Source of the DNA: Candidatus Kuenenia stuttgartensis
Lineage (GTDB): Bacteria > Planctomycetota > Phycisphaerae > Phycisphaerales > SM1A02
DNA: 64,000 nt
Assembly (NCBI GenBank): GCA_945902075.1
Contig: CAMDMA010000012.1
Span: 1-64,000 of the forward strand
Reading direction: 5' to 3'
Shown here piece by piece: positions 43,877 through 53,031 of this stretch. The notes under the pieces were generated by a model. It ran no database searches, was not told the DNA's origin, and saw nothing but the letters and a program-made list of their open reading frames with translations. Positions within the stretch are counted from its first letter, which is position 1. Every line of letters starts with the position of its first letter. A program made the translations under genes and the position numbers.

Positions 43877-44674
43877 TCAGGATGCAGTGGAACTTGGTGC
43901 CACCGTGGACGGATTGGCGTTGCCCTCGGTCTGCGCGGAAAGTTGCTCAAGCTCGGCAACGATTGTCTGCGCGAGGTCCACTCCATCCGCCTGAACCGCG
44001 TACATCAACCGCCCAATCCGAAGCATGAGTACTGCTGCTGGTGCCATCGCGCCATCCGTGGACTCGCGCACCATGACCGAGAACACCTCGCCCTCCGGCA
44101 TCGGTTGCGGTCTGCTGTAGCGGTCAAACACCGTGAAGCGATCTTCGTCCTCGAGGACGAGGATACTTGCGAAGGACTCAGCAGCCGCCTGCCCGCGTTT
44201 CGGGGATATCGCGCAAAAAAGCATCGCGCCAGACGCGCCCGGAAGCCGGACCCGATCCACTTCAATCCAGCGCACCCTCGCGTTGGCAAGGCGGGGCAAT
44301 TCGACCCGATTGCCGACCATCTCCGACGCCTCACGGGAAAACTGCTCCCGCAGTTCCGCCTGCTCTAAGTCGGCCTCCGCACTGCTCTCCCCGCGAAGGA
44401 ACCGAGAAGCGCTGTCGCGGCCGAGCTGCCTCGCATCAAACGCGCGCTGCGCGTGCCGTGGCTCGATCGCATCTGCAAGCTCGACAAGGGTTATTCCAGC
44501 AGGGAGTTGCTGGCGATTTCCAAGACGCGGCCCGTATGTACCGATGAAAATCGAGAAGAGAACAAGCGCAACTGTCGCCCCCACCGCTGGGAGGCTTGTG
44601 CGCCGTGTTTCAACGTGCGGCGGCGGCCCACCAGTCTTGGGCTCCGGATGCGTGAGATCAAGGTCGTCGGTCAC
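43877..44674 (-). CDS. Single-pass membrane protein of unknown function
   Basis: 265 residues from GTG 44674. Cytoplasmic N terminus rich in Pro, one hydrophobic segment (about 30-50), then a largely periplasmic beta-rich domain (about 120-235) with VELPRLANARVRWIEVDRVRLPG and AMLFCAISPKR. A single Cys residue near 165. The layout (one anchor, then a soluble domain) resembles an anti-sigma factor, but there is no zinc-type HxxxCxxC motif and no sigma gene nearby. It is in the same direction as the preceding unknown secreted protein gene, and divergent from metG. Confidence 0.65.
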   Translation of the reverse strand: MTDDLDLTHPEPKTGGPPPHVETRRTSLPAVGATVALVLFSIFIGTYGPRLGNRQQLPAGITLVELADAIEPRHAQRAFDARQLGRDSASRFLRGESSAEADLEQAELREQFSREASEMVGNRVELPRLANARVRWIEVDRVRLPGASGAMLFCAISPKRGQAAAESFASILVLEDEDRFTVFDRYSRPQPMPEGEVFSVMVRESTDGAMAPAAVLMLRIGRLMYAVQADGVDLAQTIVAELEQLSAQTEGNANPSTVAPSSTAS

Positions 44675-44732
44675 GAGCGCATGGTACGCGTGGCCCGTGC
44701 GGCAGCTTCGTCGCAATCTGTACGATCCACGC

Positions 44733-46322
44733 ATGTCTCGCAAGGCTCCCGCGTACGTCACCACCCCGATCTACTACGTGAACGACCGCCCCCACATCGG
44801 GCACGCGTATACGACGACTTTGTGTGACGTCTGGGCACGCGCGATGCGGCTCGATGGCCGTGATGTCTTCTTTCTCACCGGCACCGACGAGCATGGCGTC
44901 AAGGTCGAGAAGAGCGCGCAGGAGCGCGGCATCACGCCACAGGCACTTGCTGATGAAAATTCCGCTGAATTTCGCAAGGTCATGACCACCTTCGGACTGA
45001 CCAACGACGACTTTATTCGAACCACCGAGCCACGCCATGAGTCGCAGGTCAAACTCTTCGTCAAGCGGTTGCTCGCGTCGGGCGACATCTACCTCGGCGA
45101 ATTCGAGGGCTGGTATGACGAGGGTCAAGAGGAGTATGTCACCGACACCCGTGCCAAGGACCTTGAGTTCAAGAGCCCGATCTCGGGACGACCACTGGTC
45201 CGGGCCAAGGAGCACAACTATTACTTTCGGCTGAGTGCCTACCAAGCTCGACTTGAGGCCTTCTTCGCGGCGAACCCTGGGTTTGTCCGGCCCGCTGGTC
45301 GCTTCAACGAGGTCCTTGGCCGCATGCGAGAGGGGCTGCAAGATGTTCCGGTCACGCGCACCAATTTCACCTGGGGCATCGGTATGCCCGGGGCACCTGA
45401 GCACGTCATTTATGTGTGGATCGACGCGCTCTTCAACTACGCCACTGCGCTTGGCCTCGGTGAGCCTGACGGCGCGCTCGCGAAGGAACGTGCGAAGTAT
45501 TGGCCACCCGAGTACCACGTCATCGGAAAAGAAATTCTGTGGTTCCACGCGGTCATCTGGCCCGCGCTCCTGATGGCGCTCGACTTACCCACGCCTCGCT
45601 GCATCTACGCGCACTCGTTTTGGATTTCGAACGGCCAGAAGATGTCAAAGTCGCTTGGAAACTTCGTCGATCTTCCGACGATCGAGTCGTACATCGCGAA
45701 ATACGGCCTCGATGCTTGGCGCTGGTACATGACCACGCAAGGCCCGCTCGGTGCAACCGACGCCGACTTCAGCCCGCGGCACTTTCACGAAATCTACACT
45801 GCAAATCTGGTCAACACCTTCGCCAACTGTGCCTCGCGCACGAGTGCGATGATTGAGAAGTACTTCGGCGGCGTCATGCCCACCGGGGAGACCGCATCGA
45901 TGCCGATATCGGCCGTCGAAGGCGCACCAACGTGGAGCGCCTTCACCAGCGATGCGGCTACAAAAGTGATCGGGCACTACGCGGATTTTGAGCTTGCGGA
46001 GGCAGCGGACGCTGCGCTTGCCGTCGTACGCGCAGTGGACGCGATCATCAACGAAACGCAGCCATTCAAGCTCGCGAAGGATCCAACGCGCATGGACGAG
46101 GTTGCGCGGATCCTCTCCGCCTGCGCCGAAGGTGTGCGGGTTGCGGCGGTGCTACTCACACCGATCATGCCGACAAAGTGCAGCGAGGTACTCGCTGCAT
46201 ATGGATCGATGGTCGCGACCGATGGCGACATGATCGAGGCGGCCCGTTGGGGCGGACTCAAGGCGGGCGGGAGAATTGCAAAGTGCGCGCCGTTCATGCG
46301 CGTCGACGCGCCGGTCGCGTGA
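44733..46322 (+). CDS. metG: Methionyl-tRNA synthetase
   Basis: 529 residues. HIGH signature PHIGHAYTT (about 19-27), KMSKS in GQKMSKSLGNF (about 303-313), and GTDEHGVKVEK are present. The connective zinc knuckle of E. coli-type MetRS is lacking, as in short bacterial forms without structural cysteines. There is no C-terminal tRNA-binding (Trbp111) domain. The ATG at 44733 begins MSRKAPAYVTTPIYYVND; the long upstream frame extension is a shadow of the opposing gene. Confidence 0.96.
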   Translation: MSRKAPAYVTTPIYYVNDRPHIGHAYTTTLCDVWARAMRLDGRDVFFLTGTDEHGVKVEKSAQERGITPQALADENSAEFRKVMTTFGLTNDDFIRTTEPRHESQVKLFVKRLLASGDIYLGEFEGWYDEGQEEYVTDTRAKDLEFKSPISGRPLVRAKEHNYYFRLSAYQARLEAFFAANPGFVRPAGRFNEVLGRMREGLQDVPVTRTNFTWGIGMPGAPEHVIYVWIDALFNYATALGLGEPDGALAKERAKYWPPEYHVIGKEILWFHAVIWPALLMALDLPTPRCIYAHSFWISNGQKMSKSLGNFVDLPTIESYIAKYGLDAWRWYMTTQGPLGATDADFSPRHFHEIYTANLVNTFANCASRTSAMIEKYFGGVMPTGETASMPISAVEGAPTWSAFTSDAATKVIGHYADFELAEAADAALAVVRAVDAIINETQPFKLAKDPTRMDEVARILSACAEGVRVAAVLLTPIMPTKCSEVLAAYGSMVATDGDMIEAARWGGLKAGGRIAKCAPFMRVDAPVA

Positions 46323-46856
46323 GCGAATGATTTTCACGAAGTCGAAGGTTCCAACGACAGATGCGCCCCATGGGCGCGGTTTCTCCCTTGAAAGGGAACA
46401 ACACCAAGCGCAGGATGTTCAAACTCCTGGATTGCGCTTGGGAAATCGAAGACGGAGATTCCGCCGCGCGAGAAGAGGCTCGACGGCAGAACAAACGCAC
46501 ACCACCTAAAAAACCTGGTGTTGACCGTGAATACCGAATGGAAAATGGAACGCTCTCATACCTCGTAGACACAGTATTCCAAAGTGCGCAGTGCAATGTT
46601 GTGGTCACGGAACCATCGATTGGTGAGCTCAGGCTCCCAGCACTCTCAGTCAACTGAGTCGCTCCGAATGTGTGCATTTCTTACTGCTGTCGATTCTGCT
46701 CGCATGATCGACGACGGATCGTCACCGTCATCACACCCAACCAAGGAGCGTGCGTTGTGTGCATCATGAGCGCATCGCGACGATCACGGCCATGATTGCG
46801 TTGAGTGCGATCGACTTTGCACTCGCCGACGTGAACATTGCACGCACACCGACGCG
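46323..46856. other. Gene-poor stretch between metG and an unknown gene
   Basis: About 530 bp. Short open frames exist on both strands (46361-46657 plus, 98 codons; 46294-46677 minus), but neither has a good ribosome site or a recognisable match. A small plus-strand frame (46759-46860, 33 codons) follows AAGGAG at 46743-46748, but it overlaps the next gene by 4 nt. I see no terminator for metG. Confidence 0.4.
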
Positions 46857-47885
46857 CTAGCCTGCTCGCATCGAGGCGCGGAGGAGTTCCCACGCACTCG
46901 CTGGATCCAGGTCACCGTGATGTCTCCGAGGAACATCAAGACCGAACACTTGGTTGATCTCCACGAGTTCGCGTCGTACCTCCTCAGCGACACCAGCATC
47001 CATCATGTTGATCGAGATGCCCGAACAAACATGCGTGGCACGCGCGGGCGAATTCGTCGGCCACAACGCGCGGCCTCGTCCGCCCGCGCAACCCCTGAGC
47101 CACGTCACATGTGTCAAGGCTCCAGAAGCTCCCCACATCCCGAACTCGATGATCTCGTTCGTGTGTCGTAGCGCCATCTCCAGCATTTCCGCAGCCTCAT
47201 CTTCAACCAACCAACGCGGGAGTGGCTCGGTGGTGAGACACACGCAATCAGCCTCGTCGACCTCGTCGTGACCCGATCTCGGGTTCCCGCGATGAACGCG
47301 CATCACGGCGTGCTTGCCACGCGCTGCATCAACTGGTTGGCTGGCGAAACCGCGCCGCGAAATCACCATGCTTCCGTTCCATCGACGGCGAATCGAAACA
47401 GGCCCGTGCCGTGTGATTCGCGGCAAAGGTGTGCCGTTCTCAAACGGGGGATCGGTGTTGAGGCCGTACGGACCCTCGTTCAGTTCATCGGCGCTGTAGT
47501 ACCGGCGGTCATGCAGGAGATGTGCAACACCGTCGAAACCTTCGAAGCCTACGTGTCCACCGTAGCGACGCGCCAGGAGATTCTCGAGCGTCGATCCCGC
47601 AATCTCAACCTGCGTACCCTCGCCAAACAGGCCGTCATCGGACACAAACGGACACTCGCTCAGTTCCTCACCGCGTTCAGCCAGTTGCGCGACACGCGCA
47701 CGCATCGCACGGCGCTCTTCCGTGATCGACGGCTCAGGCTCTGTTGAAATCGAAATGTGGAATCGCCCTGGGAGAAAGGTGGTTCCGAAGATACCGCGGA
47801 GCGCCGGTGAGTTCCGATCCGCTGCTGGAATACCAAGTTCTCTGACCAGTCGATCGTGTTCTTCCCACGACATGTTTCTGCTCAT
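46857..47885 (-). CDS. Unrecognised protein, 342 residues
   Basis: I do not recognise the family. The protein is soluble, with no signal peptide or membrane helix, moderately acidic at its start and rich in Arg and Glu. Possible sub-regions: N-terminal helices (1-75), a Gly-rich middle (90-170), and a C-terminal helical part (200-342) with LEMALRHTNEIIEFGMWGAS and GVAEEVRRELVEINQVFGLD. Scattered cysteines (CPF, DCVC, GCAGG, VCSG) could be a metal site but do not form pairs. The same direction as the gene at 48002 suggests a two-gene unit. Codon use is similar to neighbouring genes. Confidence 0.7.
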   Translation of the reverse strand: MSRNMSWEEHDRLVRELGIPAADRNSPALRGIFGTTFLPGRFHISISTEPEPSITEERRAMRARVAQLAERGEELSECPFVSDDGLFGEGTQVEIAGSTLENLLARRYGGHVGFEGFDGVAHLLHDRRYYSADELNEGPYGLNTDPPFENGTPLPRITRHGPVSIRRRWNGSMVISRRGFASQPVDAARGKHAVMRVHRGNPRSGHDEVDEADCVCLTTEPLPRWLVEDEAAEMLEMALRHTNEIIEFGMWGASGALTHVTWLRGCAGGRGRALWPTNSPARATHVCSGISINMMDAGVAEEVRRELVEINQVFGLDVPRRHHGDLDPASAWELLRASMRAG

Positions 47886-48001
47886 TTCTCCGTGCTCGAA
47901 GTTTCACACGCGAACTCGCACGGGCACGGGCCGTTGCGCATCGCTTCATTTCCACATCCATCAAACTCCACGGTTGATGACACGCATTTCGCTCATGACA
48001 C

Positions 48002-49300
48002 TCAATCCGCGAAGGCAACGCGGAGTGCGTCGTAAAACGTCACCGGCCATGTTGCGCGCACGATCGCGCGAAACAGTGTTTCATCAGGGAGAAACACTGC
48101 GTTGATCGGTACTGGTGCGCCGTTCGGGAAGTACGGCGCTGATGATCCAGACGAACGGTCGGGTTTGAGGTAGCTCCATCCTGAGGGTAAAAGTCGAGTG
48201 CGTGGTAAGGGCGACTCGTCCTCATCATTCCAATCGATGGTCGAACCCACGCCCGTCGCCCGACCTACGACAATCGCCGCCGCGCCACGATGGGCGATGA
48301 ACATCGCGTGCATGAAACTCGTTGGATTCGGCGCGATTTCGACAGCGATCGGCATACTCGCCTCGCAGAACGATGGGAGTTCACATCGCCAAATCGTCGG
48401 CACAACACCCCCTGATTGCATGCGCTCGATACGCGCCAACGCGCCGCCAACTTGGTCATGCGTAGGGGTGCGGATGCGCCTCGCGCGAACGCACACCGTC
48501 TCGTTGAAGCCAGAATTCCATACGCGCGCCGCTGCGACCTGCGCTGCACCGGGTATCTCGGTCGGAACGCATACGATGAGATCTCCACGATGCCAATGCA
48601 GTACAGGCGGTGGAGTTTCAGGTCGGACATCGATGCGACGCAAAAGTGACCCTTGTGCGATCGAGATCGCTCGTTCACGCCACGCTTCACGCTCGTACGC
48701 AGAGCTCGAACATGTGGACGCGAGCGCCTGCAAATCCTGCTCGTTGACCGCCGCGCGTGCCGCACGAAAAAGGGGTGCAAGTTCCGTCCCGAATTGATCG
48801 GGTGCAAGGAGAAACACTCGGTCGACATGGCCGCCGTTTGGTGGATCATTGGGAAATGGTGCCGCGGCACTCCCTCCCCCACATGGATACACATCCGCCG
48901 CAAACGGCAGTCTCGAATCGATTCGGTCGAGTTCCATCACGCACACTCCTTCGATCGCGTGCAAGCACGCGCTGGTGGGCGCATCCCGAGCGACGCGCAC
49001 GCCGCCCGATCGGGGCAAGGCGACAGCGCTCGCGTTCGCGAGGTTGACGGCGCGTTTCCCGCGCGCCGCCCGCATCGATTTGGCACCTTGCCTCGCGGCC
49101 GGTTGCCGGAGCGCACGCCGTATTGCTCGGCGATGCGCATCACTCGGGATGCACTCTGGTTGTCGCGATACTCCCGGCCGACGCTCCATGCGACGGAGAA
49201 ACCGTTCGAATCGCATCAGCATCAAGAGCGTGTGCAGCGTTTGCTGCTGAATCCTCGATTGTGCCTGATTTGGCTGCGAACAGCGTGTTTCAGGCCGCAT
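48002..49300 (-). CDS. Unrecognised protein, 432 residues
   Basis: I do not recognise the family. The first 110 residues are very basic (RFERFLRRMERR, HRRAIRRALRQPAARQ), which could mean nucleic-acid binding or a wrongly extended start; an ATG at about 48938 (MELDRIDSRLPFAAD) would give a 312-residue protein. The rest is a mixed alpha/beta domain with ERAISIAQGSLLRRIDVRPE, DLIVCVPTEIPGAAQVAAAR and a hydrophobic C-terminal segment SFMHAMFIAHRGAAAIVVGR. No signal peptide. It lies 116 bp upstream of the 46857-47885 gene in the same direction. Codon bias is less marked than in neighbouring housekeeping genes. Confidence 0.6.
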   Translation of the reverse strand: MRPETRCSQPNQAQSRIQQQTLHTLLMLMRFERFLRRMERRPGVSRQPECIPSDAHRRAIRRALRQPAARQGAKSMRAARGKRAVNLANASAVALPRSGGVRVARDAPTSACLHAIEGVCVMELDRIDSRLPFAADVYPCGGGSAAAPFPNDPPNGGHVDRVFLLAPDQFGTELAPLFRAARAAVNEQDLQALASTCSSSAYEREAWRERAISIAQGSLLRRIDVRPETPPPVLHWHRGDLIVCVPTEIPGAAQVAAARVWNSGFNETVCVRARRIRTPTHDQVGGALARIERMQSGGVVPTIWRCELPSFCEASMPIAVEIAPNPTSFMHAMFIAHRGAAAIVVGRATGVGSTIDWNDEDESPLPRTRLLPSGWSYLKPDRSSGSSAPYFPNGAPVPINAVFLPDETLFRAIVRATWPVTFYDALRVAFAD

Positions 49301-49523
49301 CGTGATGGCACCGTGGTCGGATAAAGACTCGGTTGCCGAGTGGATGACTCCACTGCTCGGGATGCTGAACCATGAACTATAAACCTTGTTCGCGGTTGAT
49401 GCCAATTATTCGTTGGCAATTTTTCGACTTCAGTGAATGCAAGATGGAGCCGCGCACGCGCGAATCGATGTCAGTGATCAAGGAGAATTGCGTAGATGCG
49501 TGGGAAACGGTCGATCCGGTAGT

Positions 49524-50846
49524 ATGAATCGAATGCCTGAGTCCTTTCCAGCGCCCGCCGCACTCTTAACTGGCGTCGATTTTCGAAACAAAAATCTTGG
49601 CGTCAGTGCGCTCGGACTCAGTGCACTTGCGCTGCTTCGTAACCGTCTCAGTGCCGTCGATATCCTTGACTGGGGAATTGGTCTTCGAACCGCAGGTGAC
49701 GACATTCTCCGTCACGCAGGAACAAACTCTGCATCCACGACGGTGCGCATGCATGGTTTTCGGCAGACAAGAAAGCCGTGGGCTGCTGATTCGATGTTTC
49801 TTGCGGACGCTGCAATCCATACCGGGCTCGAGCTTGGTTCAGGAGCGCGCGCGATCGGAGCGGCGTCTGCGCTACTCGATGCGAGCGGTGGAGACAGTTT
49901 CGCCGACATCTACGGACGGCGACGTTTCGTTCGGGTCTCTCGTCCCAAGTGGCTTGCGATTGCGATGAAGCGTCCACTTGTACTTCTTCCGCAGACCTAC
50001 GGCCCGTACAAAGACCCAGTCATGCGCCGTGAAGCGGCAGACATCGTGGCGCATGCTGTCTGCGCTGTCGCTCGCGACGCGCGGAGTTACGAAGTTCTTA
50101 AGGAACTCCTCGGCAACCGCTTCGATCCGTCGCGGCACCTTGTGGGAACCGACATGGCGTTCCGCCTTCCGACAATTGATCCGCCAGCTGAAGCGCTCGA
50201 TCTGGTCGAGCGCGCGCGAGCGATGGCTCGTGGTGCGGCTGTGGCGGGCATCAACGTCAGTGGGTTGATCGCGAATGCTCCTGATTCGTGGCGCAAGTAC
50301 GGTTTTCGTGATGACTACGCTGTGACCTCGCGCAAGCTGGTGCTCCGGCTCCTTGATTCTGGCGCAGGTGCAGTCATCCTCCTTCCCCATGTCATCATTG
50401 ATGGTGGCGCTGACACGGAGTCTGACATCCACGCAAGCCATGCGCTCCGGAACTCGCTCGAACCCACGCAGCGTGAACGTGTGTTTATCGCAAGTGGCTA
50501 TGAGTTTCCCACCGAGGCGAAAGCGATCATCCGGCGGCTCGATTGGTTCACTGGCTGTCGACTTCATGCAACGATCGGATCGCTGTCAAACAGCGTTTCA
50601 ACCGCGACGATCGCCTACAGCGATAAGGCCCGCGGGATATTTGAAGCGCTCGGCGTCGGCGACACGGTCGCCGACCCCCGCGTCCTTCGCGGCGATGAAG
50701 TCGTCGAGCATCAAGTACGCTGTTTTGTTGCACGCGACCGTCATCGAACTGCTATCGCCGAAAATCTGCCTGGAATCCTTGCGACAGCTGATCGACAGAT
50801 GGACGATATCACGCGTCTCCTCAGAACCGCGTCGCCGTCGCGCTGA
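49524..50846 (+). CDS. Polysaccharide pyruvyl transferase family protein
   Basis: Adds pyruvate ketals from PEP to sugars of an exopolysaccharide. 440 residues. Family features: N-terminal NKNLGVSALGLSALALL, a conserved GGDSFADIYG near 125, LLPQTYGPYKDP near 155, and C-terminal TGCRLHATI near 350 that corresponds to the GxRLHxxI motif with the catalytic His. The ATG at 49524 follows an 8-codon mini-frame with its own AAGGAG site (49496-49522), possibly for coupling; TTG 49488 and GTG 49500 are in-frame alternatives. It opens the exopolysaccharide locus and converges on cysS. Confidence 0.85.
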   Translation: MNRMPESFPAPAALLTGVDFRNKNLGVSALGLSALALLRNRLSAVDILDWGIGLRTAGDDILRHAGTNSASTTVRMHGFRQTRKPWAADSMFLADAAIHTGLELGSGARAIGAASALLDASGGDSFADIYGRRRFVRVSRPKWLAIAMKRPLVLLPQTYGPYKDPVMRREAADIVAHAVCAVARDARSYEVLKELLGNRFDPSRHLVGTDMAFRLPTIDPPAEALDLVERARAMARGAAVAGINVSGLIANAPDSWRKYGFRDDYAVTSRKLVLRLLDSGAGAVILLPHVIIDGGADTESDIHASHALRNSLEPTQRERVFIASGYEFPTEAKAIIRRLDWFTGCRLHATIGSLSNSVSTATIAYSDKARGIFEALGVGDTVADPRVLRGDEVVEHQVRCFVARDRHRTAIAENLPGILATADRQMDDITRLLRTASPSR

Positions 50847-50855
50847 GCATCCAGC

Positions 50856-52367
50856 TCACACCGCGCGTTCCCAGGTCGTCCCCTGCGGGCCATCCTTGAT
50901 GCGCACGCCCATCGCTGCGAGCTCGTCACGCACACGATCGCTTGCAGCGAAGTCTCGTGCCGCACGCGCGGCTCGGCGCGCCTCTAAGAGGACCTCAACC
51001 TTCGTCGCAAGATCATCACTCGCCTCACTCGCAAGTGGCGCATTGCGTTCAAAGACTCCGAGCACTGAGTTCATCGCATCGAGTGCAGCGAGCTCAGTAA
51101 GAGCATCGCCGGCTCCAGGCTCACTAATCGCAGTGTTGAGCACCGCGATAGCACGGGCAATATTCAGGTCGTCGCCGACTGCCTCGCGAAACTCAACGAG
51201 TGCTCGTTGCAGAGGACCGTCACCCGCGCCTTGGCTTTCGTCACGCGTGCGATCGAACACAACCGCACGCGCAGCCGCCCAACGATCGATCATTCGCTGG
51301 CAATCACGAAGTCCTTGAAGCGTGAAATTCGAGTTGGTGCGGTAGTGCGTTCGTACCAGTTCAAGCCGCAATGCTGCTGGTGTAACGCCCTTCGCAAACA
51401 AGTCGCGTGCGGTAAAAAAGTTTCCCTTCGACTTGGACATCTTCTCGCCCTCGACTTGAAGATGCCGCGTGTGGAACCATGCACGTGCGAAAAAGCGCTG
51501 ACCACTCGCGCAGCAACTTTGCGCGACTTCGCACTCGTGATGCGGAAAAATGTTGTCCTCACCGCCTGAGTGCAAATCAATCTCTTCACCGAGAAGCATT
51601 TTCGCCATCGCGCTGCACTCGAGATGCCAACCCGGATAGCCCTCTCCCCACGGACTCGGCCACCGCATGAGATGGCTCGGGTCAGGCTTCCAAAGCATGA
51701 AGTCCGCGGGATGGCGCTTGACCGCTTGGTGTTCAGCGCTGATGCGTCCGCCCTCCCCCTCGCGGAGTGCATCGAGTGTGTTTCCTGAAAGGCGCCCGTA
51801 CTCCGGGAAGCTTTGCACACTGAAGTAGACGACGCCATCCTTCGCAACATATGCGTGTCCGCGCGCAATCAAAGACTCGACCAATGCAATCATCTGTGGA
51901 ACGCATCGTGTCGGGCGCGGCATGAGTTCCGGACTTGTGCGCTCCTCAATTGCGACCTTGAGGCCAAGGTGTCGTGCGTCTTCAAGAAACCGCTCTGCGT
52001 AGAACGAGGCGATGGCGTACGGATTTGTCGGATCAATCTCTGCGTCGGCCGGCAGTTTCCCGGACTTCTTCGCCTCAGCAATACGTCGACCCGCGACAGC
52101 CATCTTGTCTTCTCCTCCACCATCTGCATCGGCGTCCTCCGTCATATGACCAACATCGGTGATGTTCATCACATGACGCACGGAATGTCCATGCAACTCA
52201 AGCGCGCGTCGCAGTACATCTGCATTCAGAAACGAGCGAAAATTCCCGATGTGCGCGTCGTCGTAGACAGTCGGTCCACAGGAATAGAAGGTCACACTTC
52301 CGTCGGCTGCAATTGGCTGAACAACTTCGACCGACTTCGTAAGTGTGTTGTAGAGACGGATCGACAT
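50856..52367 (-). CDS. cysS: Cysteinyl-tRNA synthetase
   Basis: 503 residues. Zinc and HIGH region FYSCGPTVYDDAHIGNFRSF (about 27-46) and VMNITDVGHMTEDAD; a second zinc site in GWHLECSAMAKMLLGE (about 250), HHECEVAQSC; and the KMSKS loop VEGEKMSKSKGNFF. The last 100 residues are the helical anticodon domain. The gene has no functional link to its neighbours but lies 64 nt downstream of the wcaF-like gene in the same direction, so it may be read from the exopolysaccharide operon. It may also have its own promoter in this gap. Confidence 0.96.
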   Translation of the reverse strand: MSIRLYNTLTKSVEVVQPIAADGSVTFYSCGPTVYDDAHIGNFRSFLNADVLRRALELHGHSVRHVMNITDVGHMTEDADADGGGEDKMAVAGRRIAEAKKSGKLPADAEIDPTNPYAIASFYAERFLEDARHLGLKVAIEERTSPELMPRPTRCVPQMIALVESLIARGHAYVAKDGVVYFSVQSFPEYGRLSGNTLDALREGEGGRISAEHQAVKRHPADFMLWKPDPSHLMRWPSPWGEGYPGWHLECSAMAKMLLGEEIDLHSGGEDNIFPHHECEVAQSCCASGQRFFARAWFHTRHLQVEGEKMSKSKGNFFTARDLFAKGVTPAALRLELVRTHYRTNSNFTLQGLRDCQRMIDRWAAARAVVFDRTRDESQGAGDGPLQRALVEFREAVGDDLNIARAIAVLNTAISEPGAGDALTELAALDAMNSVLGVFERNAPLASEASDDLATKVEVLLEARRAARAARDFAASDRVRDELAAMGVRIKDGPQGTTWERAV

Positions 52368-52431
52368 GAAGGCTCGCTTTCTCGCGGCGAGAATAGCAAC
52401 CTCATCCACGCGCGGCGATCGTCCACTGGAA

Positions 52432-53007
52432 TCAGGGGGTGTACTGACGATCACGTATGCGTGTCGCTGGGTTGCCGCTGTAAATCGTCCAAGGCGCGAG
52501 ATCGCGGAACGCAACCGCGCGAGCACCCAGTATCGCGCCGTGACCAACCGTCACCCCGGGTCCAACGAATGCATCCGCCGCAATCCAAACGTCATCACCA
52601 ATATTGATTGGCGGGCGAAGAAGCGGCATCGATGCGAGGCGATGGTCATGTGAGCCCGCACAGAGATGCGCACCCTGAGAAACCGTCGTTCTTGTCCCAA
52701 TTCGCACTGGTCCGAGGCAGTAGAGGATCGCACGGTCGCCGACCGAACTTTCGGCCCCGATGGTGAGGTTCCATGGACATTCGATCAGCACGGTTCGACG
52801 AACATTTGCCGTCTGGTCAATTTGCGCACCAAACGCGCGAAGCACCTGTCGCCGAAACCCATACCAGTTATGAAACGAGCAGCGAAAGAGCGTGAGTTGT
52901 ACACAAGACCAGAGAATCCGCCCAACCTTCTCGCGAAGCGTATAGGGGCTCGTACGGCGCGTGCGCAGCGAATCGTTCTTCGAAGTTTGAGGGGCGGACT
53001 GCTGCAT
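52432..53007 (-). CDS. WcaF-like acetyltransferase (left-handed beta-helix)
   Basis: 191 residues. WcaF/NodL-type hexapeptide acyltransferase: RRTVLIECPWNLTIGAESSVGDRAILYCLGPVRIGTRT-like strands (split here into short pieces), the conserved His in CAGSHDHRLASMPLL, and PINIGDDVWIAADAFVGPGVTVGHGAILGAR. These transfer acetyl from acetyl-CoA to sugars of colanic-acid-like polymers. Start ATG 53007 is 24 nt after the GT4 stop. It is part of the run fcl, GT4, acetyltransferase, cysS. Confidence 0.88.
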   Translation of the reverse strand: MQQSAPQTSKNDSLRTRRTSPYTLREKVGRILWSCVQLTLFRCSFHNWYGFRRQVLRAFGAQIDQTANVRRTVLIECPWNLTIGAESSVGDRAILYCLGPVRIGTRTTVSQGAHLCAGSHDHRLASMPLLRPPINIGDDVWIAADAFVGPGVTVGHGAILGARAVAFRDLAPWTIYSGNPATRIRDRQYTP

Positions 53008-53031
53008 GATTGCGGTTCTGTGCCGAATGAT

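Noticed and set aside
46361-46657. 98-codon plus-strand frame after metG
   Set aside because: No ribosome site and no recognisable family; an opposing frame of similar quality overlaps it.
46759-46860. 33-codon plus-strand frame with a hydrophobic stretch after AAGGAG
   Set aside because: The start is GTG, it overlaps the next gene by 4 nt and the hydrophobic stretch is short; it cannot be supported from one sequence.
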